A DNA stretch of 64,000 bases from Marsupella aquatica (lineage: Eukaryota; Marchantiophyta): the NCBI GenBank assembly GCA_973895155.1, contig OZ316898.1, positions 19,468,001 through 19,532,000 on the forward strand. Reading direction: 5' to 3'. Under the pieces are notes generated by a model, which searched no databases, was not told the origin of the DNA, and saw only the letters and a list, made by a program, of their open reading frames with translations. Every line of letters begins with the position of its first letter. Positions within the stretch are counted from its first letter, which is position 1. Shown here piece after piece: positions 1 through 13,500 of this stretch. Made by a program: the position numbers and the translations under genes.

Positions 1-2880
1 CCTGAAAAGGTTCCACAAAATGTGAAGGCAGAAAGATGCCTTAGACCTGTTGGAATCATACACATTATTATATTTTGTTATATATATAAATTGAAGGCAA
101 TCATGTCTGTACACTTTTCAATAAAGAGTATTGAGCTGTATTGGACAAAAGTATTTTGGAAGGAAACGAAAGCAAATCACAAATATGAAGTTGTGAGATC
201 TCTAGAGACTATCACAACCCTCCTCTCAATGTAGTATCGCTGTTCAAACCTTCGAAAAACAGTCGCTCACCAAATCAAGAATTGGCCTTCGAGAAACCTG
301 TCTAAGTAGTGGTCTAAGTATTAGAAACTATCATTCTTACTGTCCACCAAATTTGTCGGGGGATTGTTTCCCTTTTAAGCCTTCTTTGCAGGCAATTCCA
401 TGAAATTGGCATGCAATTGATGTATCTGTATGTTGGCGCAGCTGAGAGCAGCACAACTTATTCGAGGATGAACTGGCTGGGCACTTGGCGTTCTTTCAGA
501 AGACAGAGTAAACCATGGAACAATGTAGCTGGGTTCACCACATGCTACGGAAATCTATGACTCTTGGAATTTGAAATCCCATTCTTTGACATTTCTATTG
601 ACTTTATATCACCTCAGAACTAATCCCTGTGCCAGTTTAACAAGCTCGTTCCAAACTCGTTCCCTGCTCCTCTCTTTCTCGTCTCACTGAGAGAATTAGA
701 GCCCGTTGGTTGTTAGGGAAGGTCTTCTGTAAGCAGCTTCCAGAAATGTGAGTTCCACTTTCTCGTAAAGATCGAGTCGAGCAAGCTCTCGGTCTATGAA
801 ATTGTGAAATGGATGCATACTGGTCAAAATCAGCTTTCCGGTAGTAACATCAATTTGGTCCCTGATTAGGGAAGGGTGCTTCTTCAAGAGCATGGCTTGA
901 TCTTGCTTGCAGTTCTTTCGATCCAAAATTCAGTTCCCTGTGCAATCGACAGCAACACCTGCGGTCAGCTGCTACGGTACCCAAGTGACTGATTGCTCGT
1001 ACACCGACGAGGCTATCTACTGACGAATTGCTACTTGGATTGCTACTCGGATTGCTACTAGTAGCAATCTCGAAGGACTAACAGTCGGTCACTAACTCGC
1101 ACTCTTCCAAAAGCACAACTGCTCCCAAAAGAATGCAAGATGATTTAAATCATTAGATTGTCTGTCACAAAGGATCTCTAGTGTGCTCAGAGTCTAGCCT
1201 CCAGATCACCACTATCCTACAATTCGAGACGCTGCAGGATTGGACTCTTTGAAAGGGAGCATTTTCAGTCGCCAATGGGATTCCAAAGACTAGAACACAA
1301 GATGCGACTACCAGCAACCCAACAGAATGACTCGATGACGATAACGATAACCACCATAGCTAAGGTTGGTACGAGTTTTCCAACATTCTCAACAACTACA
1401 GTTGAATGAAGGACTCCAACTGTCACTCTCGTTGTTGTCTCTGAATCGGATTTGCGAGTGTGATCGAGCTTTAGTAATGCCAGGCAGGAATTGAATCTCC
1501 TCGACAGAACTTCCTTTCATCATATGGTCAGCTGTCCCAAACCCCATACACCCGTTGAACTCCACTTCGACGTCTGCCTTAGCTCCCACATTTTATCACC
1601 CTTTGTATTCCGATGGGTTCAAGCCTTTCAAGAGTACATCATCATGGGCATAAATTTGACAAGCCCTTCGGTGATTTTTTTCCCTTTGTAAATTTCAGTG
1701 CTTTTATGGAGAGGAGTGGATTGGCCATTATGAATTTCTCCAGCCTCTACTGGTACTCAAATGAAAAATCTCTTAGGCGTTTAATTGATGAATGGCCACT
1801 AAGTGTATCAATGCCATGTTAAGAGGGCATCATGGGCAATAATAACCCCTCCAACTAGAGCTAAAGTCCCATTTTGGGGCTTAGTTAAGATTCAATTAAA
1901 GTTTTTTTAGTGTAGTTTTCCTGGTATTTGTGTAAATCTACAATGTTCACCATAATTGGTCTTATCTTGGAATTAGAGTTTCTCTGATTAAGCTTGGTAA
2001 CCCTAATTTCATTGCGGGGCCAACTCCAGCAGAATATAACTCTAATTACAGTGGGTTTTCTTGAATGAATGAGACTGATTTCCATTTGTTAAGCCCTACT
2101 ATAGTTGCCCTCTCACAATCTTGCTCTTGTTCTCTCTCCGTAATGATCCACCCATACACAATGTGTCCGGTGGTCTCCCTCAATTGTTTCAATTGATTAT
2201 ACTTCAGGGCCAAGTTATGCTCCAAATGGTGTTATGCACTAAGAATAGTAAATAGCCTAATGTCACTCAATACAATGAACTTTGAATTTCTCACTTACCT
2301 TCAGTTTAGCTCGAGTGGTGCCCATAACGCCCTCATAACATAACTTTAACCTTAGTAGAGGCCAAAGAGATTTACTATCACTTTTCTTAGTAAAAGTACT
2401 CCTAGTTACAAATGTAGACTCTCCATTCTTCTCCCCAAAAACCCAAAATTACTCCCTAACTTGACGCACCCAAATTTACAAAGCTACCCTCTATTCTGTT
2501 GTCCGTCCATTAAGGAGTGTCATTTCATTAAAGCACCCAAATTTACCAGAGAAATCACCAAGGACATTAATTAAGGTACTATACTATGCTGTGTTGTACC
2601 TTACGGAGTCTCAGTTAATGCATACGGTTGAGTCTTGATGTGTCATGAGTACATCTTTAGCGACATGGTTCCGATACGGTACCCATGGGTCATAAGGACT
2701 TTGTCGGATCCTCCCCAACCGTATGATGACGCGATGTCGTCAGGTGTATGTCACAGCATGTCCTCTCATGACTTGTCATGTCATGTCTGATCATGTTGCA
2801 CGATATCGAGCCATCCATCTATCCGTGATACATCTCAGAGTCATCGTTAATATACATCTTAGTGCCAAAGTACAAAAGCG
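1..2880. other. gene-poor AT-rich stretch
   Basis: I see no recognisable gene here. Open frames are all under 80 codons, several lack an ATG, none shows a domain I know, and they overlap on both strands. The part at 2,620-2,830 is dense in CATG words but has no clean repeat period. Confidence 0.6.
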
Positions 2881-2888
2881 CCAACCAG

Positions 2889-3185
2889 GGAGACATGATC
2901 CAAAAAAGAAAAAAACCCAATAAAAGGAGGGGGAAAGGACCCCAAGACGACCAGAGAGGCCAAACTAAGCAAAGACGGGCCAAAAACAACAAAAGAACCA
3001 GATGCCCACAAAATAGCCTAATAGACTAAAACCCCAATGGGGGAGATATGATCCCAAAGGTGAAAAAACCCAATAAAGGAAGGGGGGAAGGACCTAAAGA
3101 AAACCAGAGAAGCCAAACAAAGCAATGAGGCCCCAAACAACAAAAGAACCAGAAACCCACACCGTAGCCAAGTAGAGTAAATGCC
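2889..3185 (+). repeat. two-copy tandem repeat, period about 151 bp
   Basis: Two purine-rich copies start at about 2,889 and 3,040. Each opens with GGGAGAYATGATCC, continues with a run reading ACCCAATAAARGRAGGGGG, and ends with AACAAAAGAACCAGA and a CCCACA block. Divergence between copies is roughly 15-20% by eye. No function is apparent. Confidence 0.8.
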
Positions 3186-3189
3186 GTAC

Positions 3190-6100
3190 TGGGCAGAAAA
3201 CTTTAGCCAGGGTGTGGAATGTCACCTTGGGAAGGGATGCTCTCATGGACCTAGTTAGTGAACCGTGGTGCCCCATGGATTGTGACACCTTTTACATGTT
3301 TTACACCTTCACTTACTGACACTTTTCTTGTTCTCAAAACATTTTCAACAATAGGGTTTTGACCTTCAATATGTCCCTTTTCAATGTAGCTGAATTGGCT
3401 CTTCTTGAGCTAGTTAGAAGAGACTTGGAAAGATCTTTCCAACCCGTCTAATATCTCAAGTTTTTAAGAAGAATTGACAGAATAATGAACTTCTAAAGAA
3501 CACTCCATCACTCAATGTCCAAACTTTACACTTTCAAAAGTTTGCTAGTATCCATGCTAATTTCTTACTGGATAGTGTTCTCTCCCTTTGGCTCCTTAGA
3601 TTGAGGGAAATATCACATGTTCACATATAATGACATATTGCATTCAAAGACAATACCCTCCCCTCTAGTACGAGGTCTGGGAAATTCTATGACATGGAGC
3701 CTTCTATTCAAGGGAAAAACATTATTTTCGAGACATCCACTATTTTTACACCCTAGCCTTATGTTTGGGACCAGACTGTACAAATGAGAAAAACAACGTA
3801 ATAAGCAAAGCATTTATTTGACCAGGAGTCTACCCACAAGACAAAAGCAATTCTTGATCAAACTGATTACAAATGTCAAAAACAAGAAAATCTGGATTTG
3901 CCAAATCAATGGCCCAAACGACTGTTACAACACCCAATTGTATTGTTATATTTAGACAAGGGTTAGAAAATTAACTCTTGATACTGAACACAAACGGATC
4001 CGACTAGCGCAGGTAGTTAGATAAACCAGGCCTGGTTAGCTATGAACCTTAGACACGTGTTGGAAATATAAAGTGTTATCCATGATTGTATTACTCTCTG
4101 GAGCTCTAGAAATGCACCTTTTGTTGCAAACACATGACTCACATGTTATGTGTGCATCCCAAGAAATTATGCTGGGCAAACATAATATGATTCTTGATAA
4201 TTCTTGTCTACTGAATTCTATGGTTGACGGAAGTTTAGAGTCAATTATGTTACAATCACAAGGAGAATTGCAGGAGGTACTAGAAATATTCGCTTTTTTA
4301 TACTAAAATATCTAACATGTATGTATACCCATTTCAAAAATGAATTGATATAATATAAAATTGTAACAAAAAGCTACTATACTTACAAAGTTCCACAGTT
4401 TGTCACTGATGTTTCTCATCTTCTTCCGATTATAAACATATCATCTACTATCTTAAACATCAATAATAAATAAAAGAATTTTCTAAATCATAGTAAAATA
4501 ATAAATTTTCTTGTTATTTTGAGTCCTTCAAAATATTCTTTAACAGCAAAGTAGAGCTTCCTACTATTTTGAGCCCTTCCTAATATATCTTAATGTAAAA
4601 AAGATTCTCCTTGGATTTTGAGCCCTTCTAGTAGGGCTGGTGGGCTAGGTTTTCCATGACAGCTGTTTACATGCTAAGTCTGTGGTCTGTTTGGCAGCAA
4701 CTGACAATGGCACATATGAGGTCCCAGGTTCATAATGACTTAACCAAGGTTAAAATTAGCAACCAAGGTTAAAACCGTAGTTAGACTCGGGGTTAGAATA
4801 CAAACAGTTAAGGACATTCTCAACTTTGTTACATTGTTAACCAAATTAGTCTAAAACAAACTTAACGATGGCTGAAAGTGTGGCAAACCAGTAAAACTTG
4901 GAAGCTACATAAACCATGAGCTACAAACAATGTGGGGTACAAAGAAGTCTTACTAAGTGAATTGGTTGGTTGCACTTGCCATGTCTCTTCCAAACATTTT
5001 CGTCCAGGTACCAAAGCTTAAGTGTGGAGTCTGGTGTGGAGTCTGCCACTACACTTGCAATACATACGTGAGATTTTCCTTAATGTCAACACCTTTGCAA
5101 GAGTGGGCTAGAGGGGGCAAAGTTGGCAAATGGAAACTACTCTTCCTTGTTGCCATCAATCCCCCAAATACCCATCCCATTTTGACTGCATGGAGTGAAA
5201 TAATAGAATGGGACCCTCAAAATTGCATGCGAGGGTGGGGTCAAAAATAGAATGATGGATCAAAGAATATGTCTCCTAAACATAATTTAGTCCAGTTGTT
5301 AGACAGTGACGGGCTCTGATCGTGGACCTGGTCTCACTTCACAACAGGAGAAAGTTTTGACATAGTTTAATGGCATCATGTTTCTTGCAGGATTGCTCTG
5401 AGTGTTATATTTCACTTTTTTTAATGTCCTTGCCCGGGGTCTCACTATATGGAAGCCTCCCCATCACCTACAACGTTTTTAGGCCTCAGACTCCCTAATA
5501 TGAAAGAAGTTTTTTAACCCCTATAAAGTTGGAATCTTCTTGAAATATTCCAAAATTTTGATTAAAAAAACTCTAATGTTCTCTTATAAGTCTTAAAATT
5601 CTAAAGTATTCCCTTAGAATCAATAAAATGACCTTATCCTTGGTCGATCGCACGTGATGTGTCATTTTTGTGGAAGTAAAACCCCTGAGTGTCTTGCGCA
5701 ACATCTTGTCTAGTGATAAGAGATACAATATTCCACCTTACTGAAAAGCATTCGTCACTTTGGACAAATTTGACAGTCATTTTGTCTTTGATTAGCCAGG
5801 ATGCTGCCTTTGACACCATTTTGTGGTTGGTTTCCCACCTAGCGAGCGACCCCGTCTTCTAGAATCATACACTTATCCTTAAATCTAGGGATGATGGTCA
5901 CAAATTATTCTAGGAATTAGACAAGAACATCAAACCTCAAAGCTTGATGTACCTTAACTAATGGGTTAAAGTTGGGGACTATCAAAATATTTCATAATCC
6001 ATAACTTTTGCCATAGAGAATGATCATATGCCATGACCCTAAATAATTGTAGAGGCTAGTAAAAGCAACTGAAGCAAAAAAATAGTCTAAAGAACCCTGT

Positions 6101-6640
6101 GAAAAAAGTTATGACGTTTTCCCTATGGCCAGAAGCCATCACCCATAAGAAGCTTTGAGAAGCACTACTATAGACAGTGTCTAAGTGCACTTTTGATAAC
6201 TGCATTCAGAGGTTAAATGCAGGCTGGCCTGTAGTCCCTAATATTAGAGCAATTTTCTATGTAAATGCACCAGATGATGCACTTTGTATCAGTGCATCTC
6301 AACCTTCACCAAACAACAAATATTATTTAACTGCATTCTGTCCATAAAAGTACACATGCCTTTATCTGTTATTGCATATAGTAAACAAGATGCATTTATT
6401 GATAAACATCTTGCAACAATTTCATAGAGTAGTTCTAGCACTTACTTATACCAGCCTGCTACAATCACAAGAATGCTTACATGCACTTATCCAGTTCAAA
6501 AGGGCTTATAGGAGGGTTTAGAGTATGAGGACTTCAATGTGCCACCTGATAACAGAATAAGCAACCTGACCAGCTAGCCAGTAGCAGCGTGCCGCATGGC
6601 AATGGGAACCTGGTCATGAGTTAGCTCATAGTCAGTATTT
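3190..6640. other. no gene recognised
   Basis: AT-rich sequence with short open frames only. The longest (97 codons, 4,957-5,250, + strand) has no recognisable domain and an amino-acid composition unlike a conserved protein. The stretch at about 3,400-3,500 resembles 33,660-33,860 (words like AGAAGAATTG, CTAAAGA and CACTCAATGTCC), suggesting an old dispersed repeat. Confidence 0.5.
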
Positions 6641-6658
6641 GGGGGGGGGGGGGGGGGG
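6641..6658 (+). repeat. G18 homopolymer run
   Basis: Eighteen consecutive G residues follow a TTT. Such runs are length-unstable and often misread, so the exact number may be uncertain. No gene is nearby. Confidence 0.95.
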
Positions 6659-6986
6659 TGCAGGTTGATACATAATTTTGTTTGGGGGGCACATTAGACA
6701 GTAATGTTGAGTAGTTTGGGGGACAAGTTAGACAGTGAAAAGCTGTAAAGTGGGAAAAGTATACAATTAGGGACAATTGGTGTCTCATTCTGAGGTATTT
6801 TGTCAATTGTATATGTCAGCATACACAAGGAGACCATATACAACAGGAAAAACTACCTCATAGTGAAATGAACAGGAGCCCTTAGCTTTTCGTCAAGGGT
6901 GATTTAAACACTAATTATCCATGGACTAACCAACATGCCTGGCTGCATGATTTGATAGTAACTTTGTGTTGCGTATATACATGTGA

Positions 6987-7041
6987 ATAGTGTCTAAGAC
7001 TATGAGATACACATGAAATAGTGTCTAAGACTATGAGATAT
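6987..7041 (+). repeat. 31-bp tandem duplication
   Basis: The word ATAGTGTCTAAGACTATGAG occurs at about 6,987 and again about 31 bp later, with near-identical flanks. It is a simple short duplication with no visible function. Confidence 0.85.
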
Positions 7042-7139
7042 AATCATGGTTAGAAGTGCTTGAGGGGCAACAACCTATAGCACCAAAACGCTAAGAAGCA
7101 CCCAAACACCTTAACCCAGCCAAACTCTGCAAACAATAG

Positions 7140-7480
7140 GGAACCAACACCTTAACAGGGTCGGGCCGGGTCATTGCAGCGTGCAAGGAAAGTGAAAATC
7201 TTCCTCGCACGAGCAAAGCAAACTTTTTTCTCATATGATCTCTAATTTTTCTATATCCAACTGCCTTGTTAACAACAACCTGGTAGATAACATCCATTTT
7301 TGGAACTCCGAGTTTTGCTAGCAACCTCCCTAGCCATTTGGAGTCATAAAACAAAACAAAAAAAATATTAAAGGCAGAAAAATGCAAAAGAAATTAAAAT
7401 CACTAGTGGCTCGCTACCAACAGTCTCCTCGCTAAAAGAATTCCTGCTTGCTCGCATTATACAATACCTCGGGCCAAAGT
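7140..7480 (-). repeat. dispersed repeat family, copy A
   Basis: This stretch is clearly related to 24,930-25,265 and 42,370-42,660. All three share, in the same order, TTCCTCGCACGAG, a TATTTTTCTA block, AACWACCTGGYTGRTAACAT, GCTAGC..CTAGCCAT, a GGCA..AAAAGCAA block, and a tail ending in TTGCTYGCATTATACAATACCTC. On the minus strand copies A and B keep a common reading frame (pattern LLAKLGVPKMDV in A, ELASKKGVPKRDV in B, each followed by QVV, a RKI and LLVRG), so it may be the decayed coding end of a mobile element. The family is not one I recognise. Confidence 0.75.
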
Positions 7481-7674
7481 CCGCAAACACTAGGGCCCCC
7501 CCTCTCAGTCCGGACCTTTGAAAACAAAGACAAGAGGAGCATGTGGTCCTACTCTCAAAGCTTTATCCCGGGAATTGAGGGGAGTTTTAATTAATTAAGG
7601 GCCGAATGCATGCATGTCCGATTGCATGTAAAGTACGCACAACCACGACTCTGTACGTCTGCTCTCTACTACTC

Positions 7675-7835
7675 TCGCCACAGTCCTCCGTCCGTATTCC
7701 CTCCCGCTCTCTACTCTCTCGCCACAGTCCTCCGTCCTTATTCCCTCCTCTCTACTCTCTCGCCATAGTACTCCGTCCGTATTTCCTCCGCTCTTACTCT
7801 CTCGCCACAGTCCGCCGTCCGTATTCCGACGGTGA
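7675..7835 (+). repeat. minisatellite of about 42 bp, four copies, beside the ALKBH leader
   Basis: The word TCGCCACAGTCCTCCGTCCG recurs with small changes at about 7,675, 7,719, 7,760 and 7,802 (spacing 44, 41 and 42 bp), separated by CT-rich ACTCTCT spacers. It lies immediately upstream of the GC-richer region I take to be the start of the ALKBH9/10-like transcription unit, so it could sit in its promoter or first leader exon. Confidence 0.85.
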
Positions 7836-7879
7836 TCTGCTTCCTCGTCGATGCTTTGTTGCAATCGTTCGTTGGCTGT

Positions 7880-10502
7880 CGGCCTAAAGTAAAAGCCATT
7901 CGGAGAGCGTGCGATTTTCTCTCGCCCGGCTCACACGGAACAGAGTGAGAGTGAGAGAGCGAGGCAGAGCATTTGCAGCGCAGAAACAGAGCATTTGCAG
8001 CGCAGAGCAGAGCAGAGGCAGATCACAGCAGAGAGAGGGCAGCGCCATAATTATCGGGACACGACGGGAGGAGACCGACAAATCTTCGGGCCGCGAGCAC
8101 GCCAGCCATTTGTCCAACGTTTGGGTTGTGTCGTTCGTCACCGTAGCCTGGCGACGAGCTCGCAATCGGCACACGTAGCCGGTCCATCGCGAAATGCTGA
8201 GGAAATGAGACAAAGAGCACACAGAGAAACGAAGGGAAATGAACGATTTCCTCGTCTTCGATTCCTGTTTCTCTCGTCCGCATTTCAGCATTACTGCAGA
8301 TCCTACAGTTTTATTACAGGCACTGTAGGAGTGTAGGACCAGCATCGCCACCACCTCCACCACCATCACCGCTGGTGCCCACTCGCCCGGTGGTTGGCTA
8401 CTACTCGGCTGGCGGACTGGCTGGCTGCAGGGACGGGTACCTGCAGGGAGCATAGAACACGGTTGTAGATCCGCCCGAGAAGGAGGGGATCCACAACTCC
8501 AGGTAATGTGGAATTGAATTTACCATACCAGGTTTGGATGTCCATGACTGTGGTGCAGTGGTGGAGTTTGGTTTTGCGAGAGAAGGGGTCTTTGTTTTTT
8601 TGCGGAAAGGAGTTTGCTGTCACAGTACTGCATCGCATCACAACAGGAATGAATTTATTTTTTATTTTGGGAGCTGGCTGGAGAGAGGAGTCTGGATGGT
8701 TTATCGGCATCGGTGAGTGAGCACGCGAGAGGAAGGGAGGAGGAGGACGGGAAGCAAAGGAAGGGGCGAGGAAAGAGAAGGAGGGGGAAAGAAAATCTGA
8801 CTTCAAGAGTTCCGTCAAGGTGCAAGCGGCAGTTTTCTTTGGCACTGTTGCATTGCGAGGCAATTTGGTTGTTGGAGTGCAACATTTTGGGTCTAGCTCG
8901 AGAATGCGGTGCTGTCTTCGTCGTCGTTGTTGTTGTCACCTGTAGTCTTCGTGATGAGGAGTGATGGAGTGAGCGTGCGGATGATGGATGAAATGACGAC
9001 GAGCACAGTTGCATTGTAGGCGTTTCCTCTATGGTTTTGCGAACTAAGCTTGTTGACTGGAGGACTTGCTTGCTTGTGGGTTTGATTGATTGATTGATTG
9101 ATCGCGTGCTTCATGCACCGAGTGCTGTCTGTCTCTGCGTGCGCATCTGGCCCGCAGATCTGGCTTGCATTACTGTGCTTGCGCTCTTGTTTCGCTGTTA
9201 GTGTGTGTGACATGTGGTGGATCGATCGATTGGTTGATCGCAGCGCCAGGGCTGTACAGTATACTGCATTACAATGCTTCCTCGAGAAGCAGAGGAGGGG
9301 CTGCTGCTGATGGTGGTTGCCTAAGGGAATGCGTGCTTGAAAGCTTTTTGAGAAGCGCCGGAGTAGAGTGGAGGAAGGCGGGACCATAGGAATGAATAAG
9401 TGAACGATCCAGTCGGCAATCGTCGCTCCCGATTTCGTTATCGTTGAGATGCGATGAGATGACATGATATGAGATGAGCTGAGGCGAGATGACATGATGA
9501 TAGGCACGGTGGTGTTCTGCGAGCAACTGCGGGAGCAGATGGATTGGGTCAGATGTGTGCTGTGGAGGAATTGAGCTCTTGGTGCTTGTCAAGGGAATGC
9601 TGCTGCGGCTCTTCTGGTAGATCGACGTTAGCCCTTCTCACAGATCTTCTTCTGTATGGCCTGCGAGTTGACGGAGGGACGGGGATGTTGATGCAGATTG
9701 AGAAGAGAAAGAGGATGCGGAGTTGTGGTACGACGGCTTGGGTGGCGGAAGTAGAAACGTTTGGCTGCTCGTCTTCTTGTCCTTATTCTTCTTCTCCATG
9801 TTGGAATGCTTTCATTTGAGGATCTTGCGTTCGTCCATTGTCCTCCCCTCGAGTTGGATCTGATTAATGCCCCACGGCAATACTGTCGGCACACATTGTC
9901 GATTCACAATAGATTGAAGGTTCTCCACGGACTGGACCGCGGCTGACGAAAGCGCTTGGTGTCCATCTAGTTCTAAGCAAGTCTGCTTTACTCTCTGTCC
10001 GACAGAGAGCTGGGTTGATTTCCTCCCAGTGTTATCCAAGTGCTTGCAGAGCACAGCAGGAAGACCATCTTGCTTCGAGTCGGCTGGAAGACAGGGCGCT
10101 TATCGATCAGGAAGTGGCCACATATGCAGTGTCTGTTTCAGGTATGTAGATTGCCAACAGACTGGGCGGGACAGCATTGTCAATGGACCGGCAGAAAGGT
10201 GGCTTGATTGAGAGCACCGAGATCTCGTAACCTCCAGCTTGGAATCACAATTCCGTTTCAAAGTGCTTGGAGGTGTCGAAGAGAGCAACTCCAAGATCAA
10301 TAAGACTCGGGCTGGCATTGATTGATTGCTGCCACCTCGTTTGACGCGTTAGCTGAAAAAGCAGAGGAAACAGTGACAGTCCACGGTTGATCCGCAGGGA
10401 AGAGATAGTGATTTCTGATTCTTTGCCTGTATTACGTTACATGAAACGTCGACCGGATGCTGGTTGCAAAACGGAGTAGTTTGGCGAAGAGTGTGCAGAC
10501 AC
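7880..10502 (+). promoter_or_regulatory. putative promoter and long 5' leader of the ALKBH9/10-like gene
   Basis: GC content rises sharply at about 7,880. The stretch to about 8,500 is rich in GAGAGAGCGAGGCAGAGC-like leader sequence and ends in a good donor (CTCCAG/GTAATG, cut after 8,503). A spliced leader exon and an intron reaching to near 10,460 would explain the lack of coding signal up to the ATG at 10,503. Many open frames overlap here on both strands (for example 204 codons on the minus strand, 8,893-9,507), but they are low-complexity (Ser, His, Asn) and resemble no protein family. Microsatellites occur at 9,085-9,105 (TGAT) and 9,445-9,500 (GAGAT). I cannot fix the transcription start or the acceptor. 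Confidence 0.4.
10441..10479 (+). other. short upstream ORF (12 codons) before the ALKBH start
   Basis: An ATG at 10,441 opens a 12-codon frame closed by TAG at 10,477-10,479, 23 bases before the ATG chosen for the main protein. If this stretch is in the mature leader, the uORF could lower or condition translation. A second ATG at 10,457 is in another frame. The sequence is certain; any role is inference. Confidence 0.45.
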
Positions 10503-13500
10503 ATGGCCTCTGGAGATTTGTCGAACCAAGTGCCGATCATTCCGGGAGGTGGGTATCTTAAAGACAGTGTAATTGGGGGAATGCCTGGCCCTCTACCAGA
10601 CTCGCAGCAACGACACTGGATTCCTGATGAACGAGACAATTTCATCTCTTGGTTGAGGGGAGAATTTGCCGCCGCCAATGCTATCATAGACTCATTGTGT
10701 CATCATCTGCAGACGACTGGCAAGCCCAATGAGTATGACTTTGTGCTCCACTGCATTCATCAGAGGCGCTACAACTGGACTGTGGTGCTTCACATGCAGC
10801 AGTATTTTTCAGTGGCGGAGGTTGTTTTCGCTCTTCAACAAGTCGTTTGGATGAAACAGGCTCTGAATTCTGATCCCTCGGGACAGCAGCACCCACCATT
10901 GTACATCTCACCGGAGAACGGCGGAGGGCCACCATGGAAAGAAGGCCCCGCTATATACAGAGATCCGGGCATGATTCCAGGAGCAGCAGCAGCAGCAGTG
11001 TATCACAACTTTGTTCAAGACGAGCAACATCTCGGTAGGAAAGAGGCTCCAGAAGTGCCCCGCAAATCTGAAGAGTCCAAAGACCGAAGAAGAAATGACT
11101 CTAGAGATCAAGACAGGCAACAACAACCTGCTGTTCCTCCTCCCATGCCCACTCCAGAGCCAGCATCTTTTACTAATGACAGCCATACCGATTCAGCAGA
11201 TCGGGTTACATCTGGAACTACCACCACCAAGAGCGATTCTCCATTGCCGGAATTGTCGTCAGTGCCCAGTGCGGCGTCTTTTTCGCAAAGGATAGCTGAA
11301 CCCAACGAAGAGAAGGTGTCAGATCAGGGATCGCGTGAACAGGGCGATCGGGATGGAAGTTCCTCGACTAAATTGGCAGGATCTGAAGGTAAGCTTTGGC
11401 TGCCGTTAATCCAACCCGTAATGCACGTGGCTTCCATTTGCTCGTGCTTTGCATTGTTGATTAGTGAACTCTGTCAACTCCTAGTGACGATGGAGAGTGC
11501 GGCACTGCAATTTAGGTTGAAAAAATATGGTCCCGGCTTAATGAGTGCAAGCACACGCACATCCTCTGTTGTGTCATTGAGAAGACAATCTGAATACTCA
11601 ATTGTGTACATTCCTATAAATACTGTGAACCACGTTTCTGGTCATTGGATAATGATCAGATAGCCTTGCAATGCCGTGACCTCGAGTGACAATGTGAAGA
11701 TGTGGAAGAGTGCTGCTGCCACACAGACAGTGAGTTTCACAGAATCACATTGCCTTCTATCTTCCCCTGAGCAGGTGGTCCAAAGTCTACCAATCCTGCC
11801 TGTCGCAAGATCGGCTTCAGTGTATGTAATAATTGTAGGAGTTCTTCATTCACATTTGATTCGGTTTGAACTGGAATTTCCTTAGTACTGTCAATTTGTG
11901 TTTTCCAGCCTCAATTGTGTTCATATCAGGGGTTTAATTGTCCTTGGTAGCCTCAGAAGTGTCTGGTATTTTGGGGAGGATTACAAACTGGACTGGAACT
12001 GGAATTTTGCTTACACGACGGCAAGTCAGGGTTGAGTACATAATGAGCCTCTGGATATTGGAAACAGATTTTAATTGCAGTGAGCTTCCTACCGGGCCCC
12101 CTTTCCCTCCGCTAGCCACTGGATTCTCTATCTCAGCAGCACTCAACGCTCGGGTGGAAAAGCTTCAATGAGGGCCATTTATCTAGCTTTCGAACTTATT
12201 GGGAAGCTGGCTAGAGAGTATTCCCAGTAAAGAGTTCACCGTAGAATTCTTTAGCTGATGATGCCGTTGGCTCCTTGGCGGTATGTTCTGCTAGCTCCAC
12301 TTCTATGTCATCGCCTAGTGCAAGGTGCATTCTAATTTCAGATTTTTTCAACTTACCTATCTTGACTTTCATTTCTTTCACTCAGGGCCTTCTCCAGAAA
12401 AGAGTTCAACAGATAATTTTCAATCTCCGGGGGATGAGGATCAACGAATTGCTAATGTGAAGGCAACAAAAGCTTACAGCTGCATAGAGCAAATAGAGGG
12501 GAAAATGGTAAGATCCGACGCGTTGGTTTCAGTACACTAATGAAGTATCATATCAGTGAACTTGTGGGTGTGAGGCTGTACTGGTAGAAGATAATGAAAT
12601 AATAAAAGAATCAGATTCTACCTGGGTCCGAGGGTGCGTAAACACGTTCAGACGGGGAACGGCTTCACCAAAAAAGGCCCTCTGTGTTGTATCCTGCTCG
12701 ATCCGTAAGGTTATACCACAAGTGCGAGTTTCCCCGCATGTGGCTCGTCCATGGCAATTTCTACAGCTTAATCTGTGGGTAAGGTCCTTGAGGTGAAAGG
12801 TTGGGAGAAAATGGACCACAGGAGCGATAAAGTGAGCTCCATATGAGAAAATTTTGGTGATGTCATTCACCTGTTCGATTTCCATGTGAAATTGAAATAC
12901 TGCTCTTGAGTCGAAGTCTGAATTTTGGATTAGGTGAGAGCTGGAAAAACTAAGGATGAATCTTGACGTGAAAATTCCCTTGACCGTCGCAGGTGAATAC
13001 ACTCGACGGCCTTGAATTGCATGAGAAAGTGTTGGACAAGTTTGAAAGCGGTCGGCTTATAAACTTTATACAGGATATCCGAGCTGCAGGAAAAAGAGGC
13101 GAACTTGGAGGCAAGATTTCTTTCTTACATGATACTAGTGTCTGTTGAAAGGAGAAGGTTTTAGTGGTCTGCTCTATGTTGAGTTCAGCCAAAATCAGAC
13201 AATTGGCACCTCGGTGCATCGGTAAGCATGTTTGGTCCGTTAATGACTGGGAAGTTGCGAGTTGCGGGGCTGAGAGGAGCCCCAGTGTTCAGCGGGCATC
13301 TGTTGTAAGTGTACGAGTAGAGAGAGTGAGAGAGAGTGTTCCAACAAACTCTGCTTGTGATGGCTTGACAGGCAGTGTGTATGCTGGTTCCAAGAAAGGT
13401 GCGAAAGGAAATGGAAGAGAAACACTTCACTTTGGTCATTCCCATCATGAAGATCACAAGCGGCGGTCATCTCCTAAAGGTAATTCAATAATCAATCAGA

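Noticed and set aside
7884-9592. Several minus-strand frames of 110-204 codons
   Set aside because: Overlapping, low-complexity, no family resemblance, and lying in what looks like the ALKBH leader.
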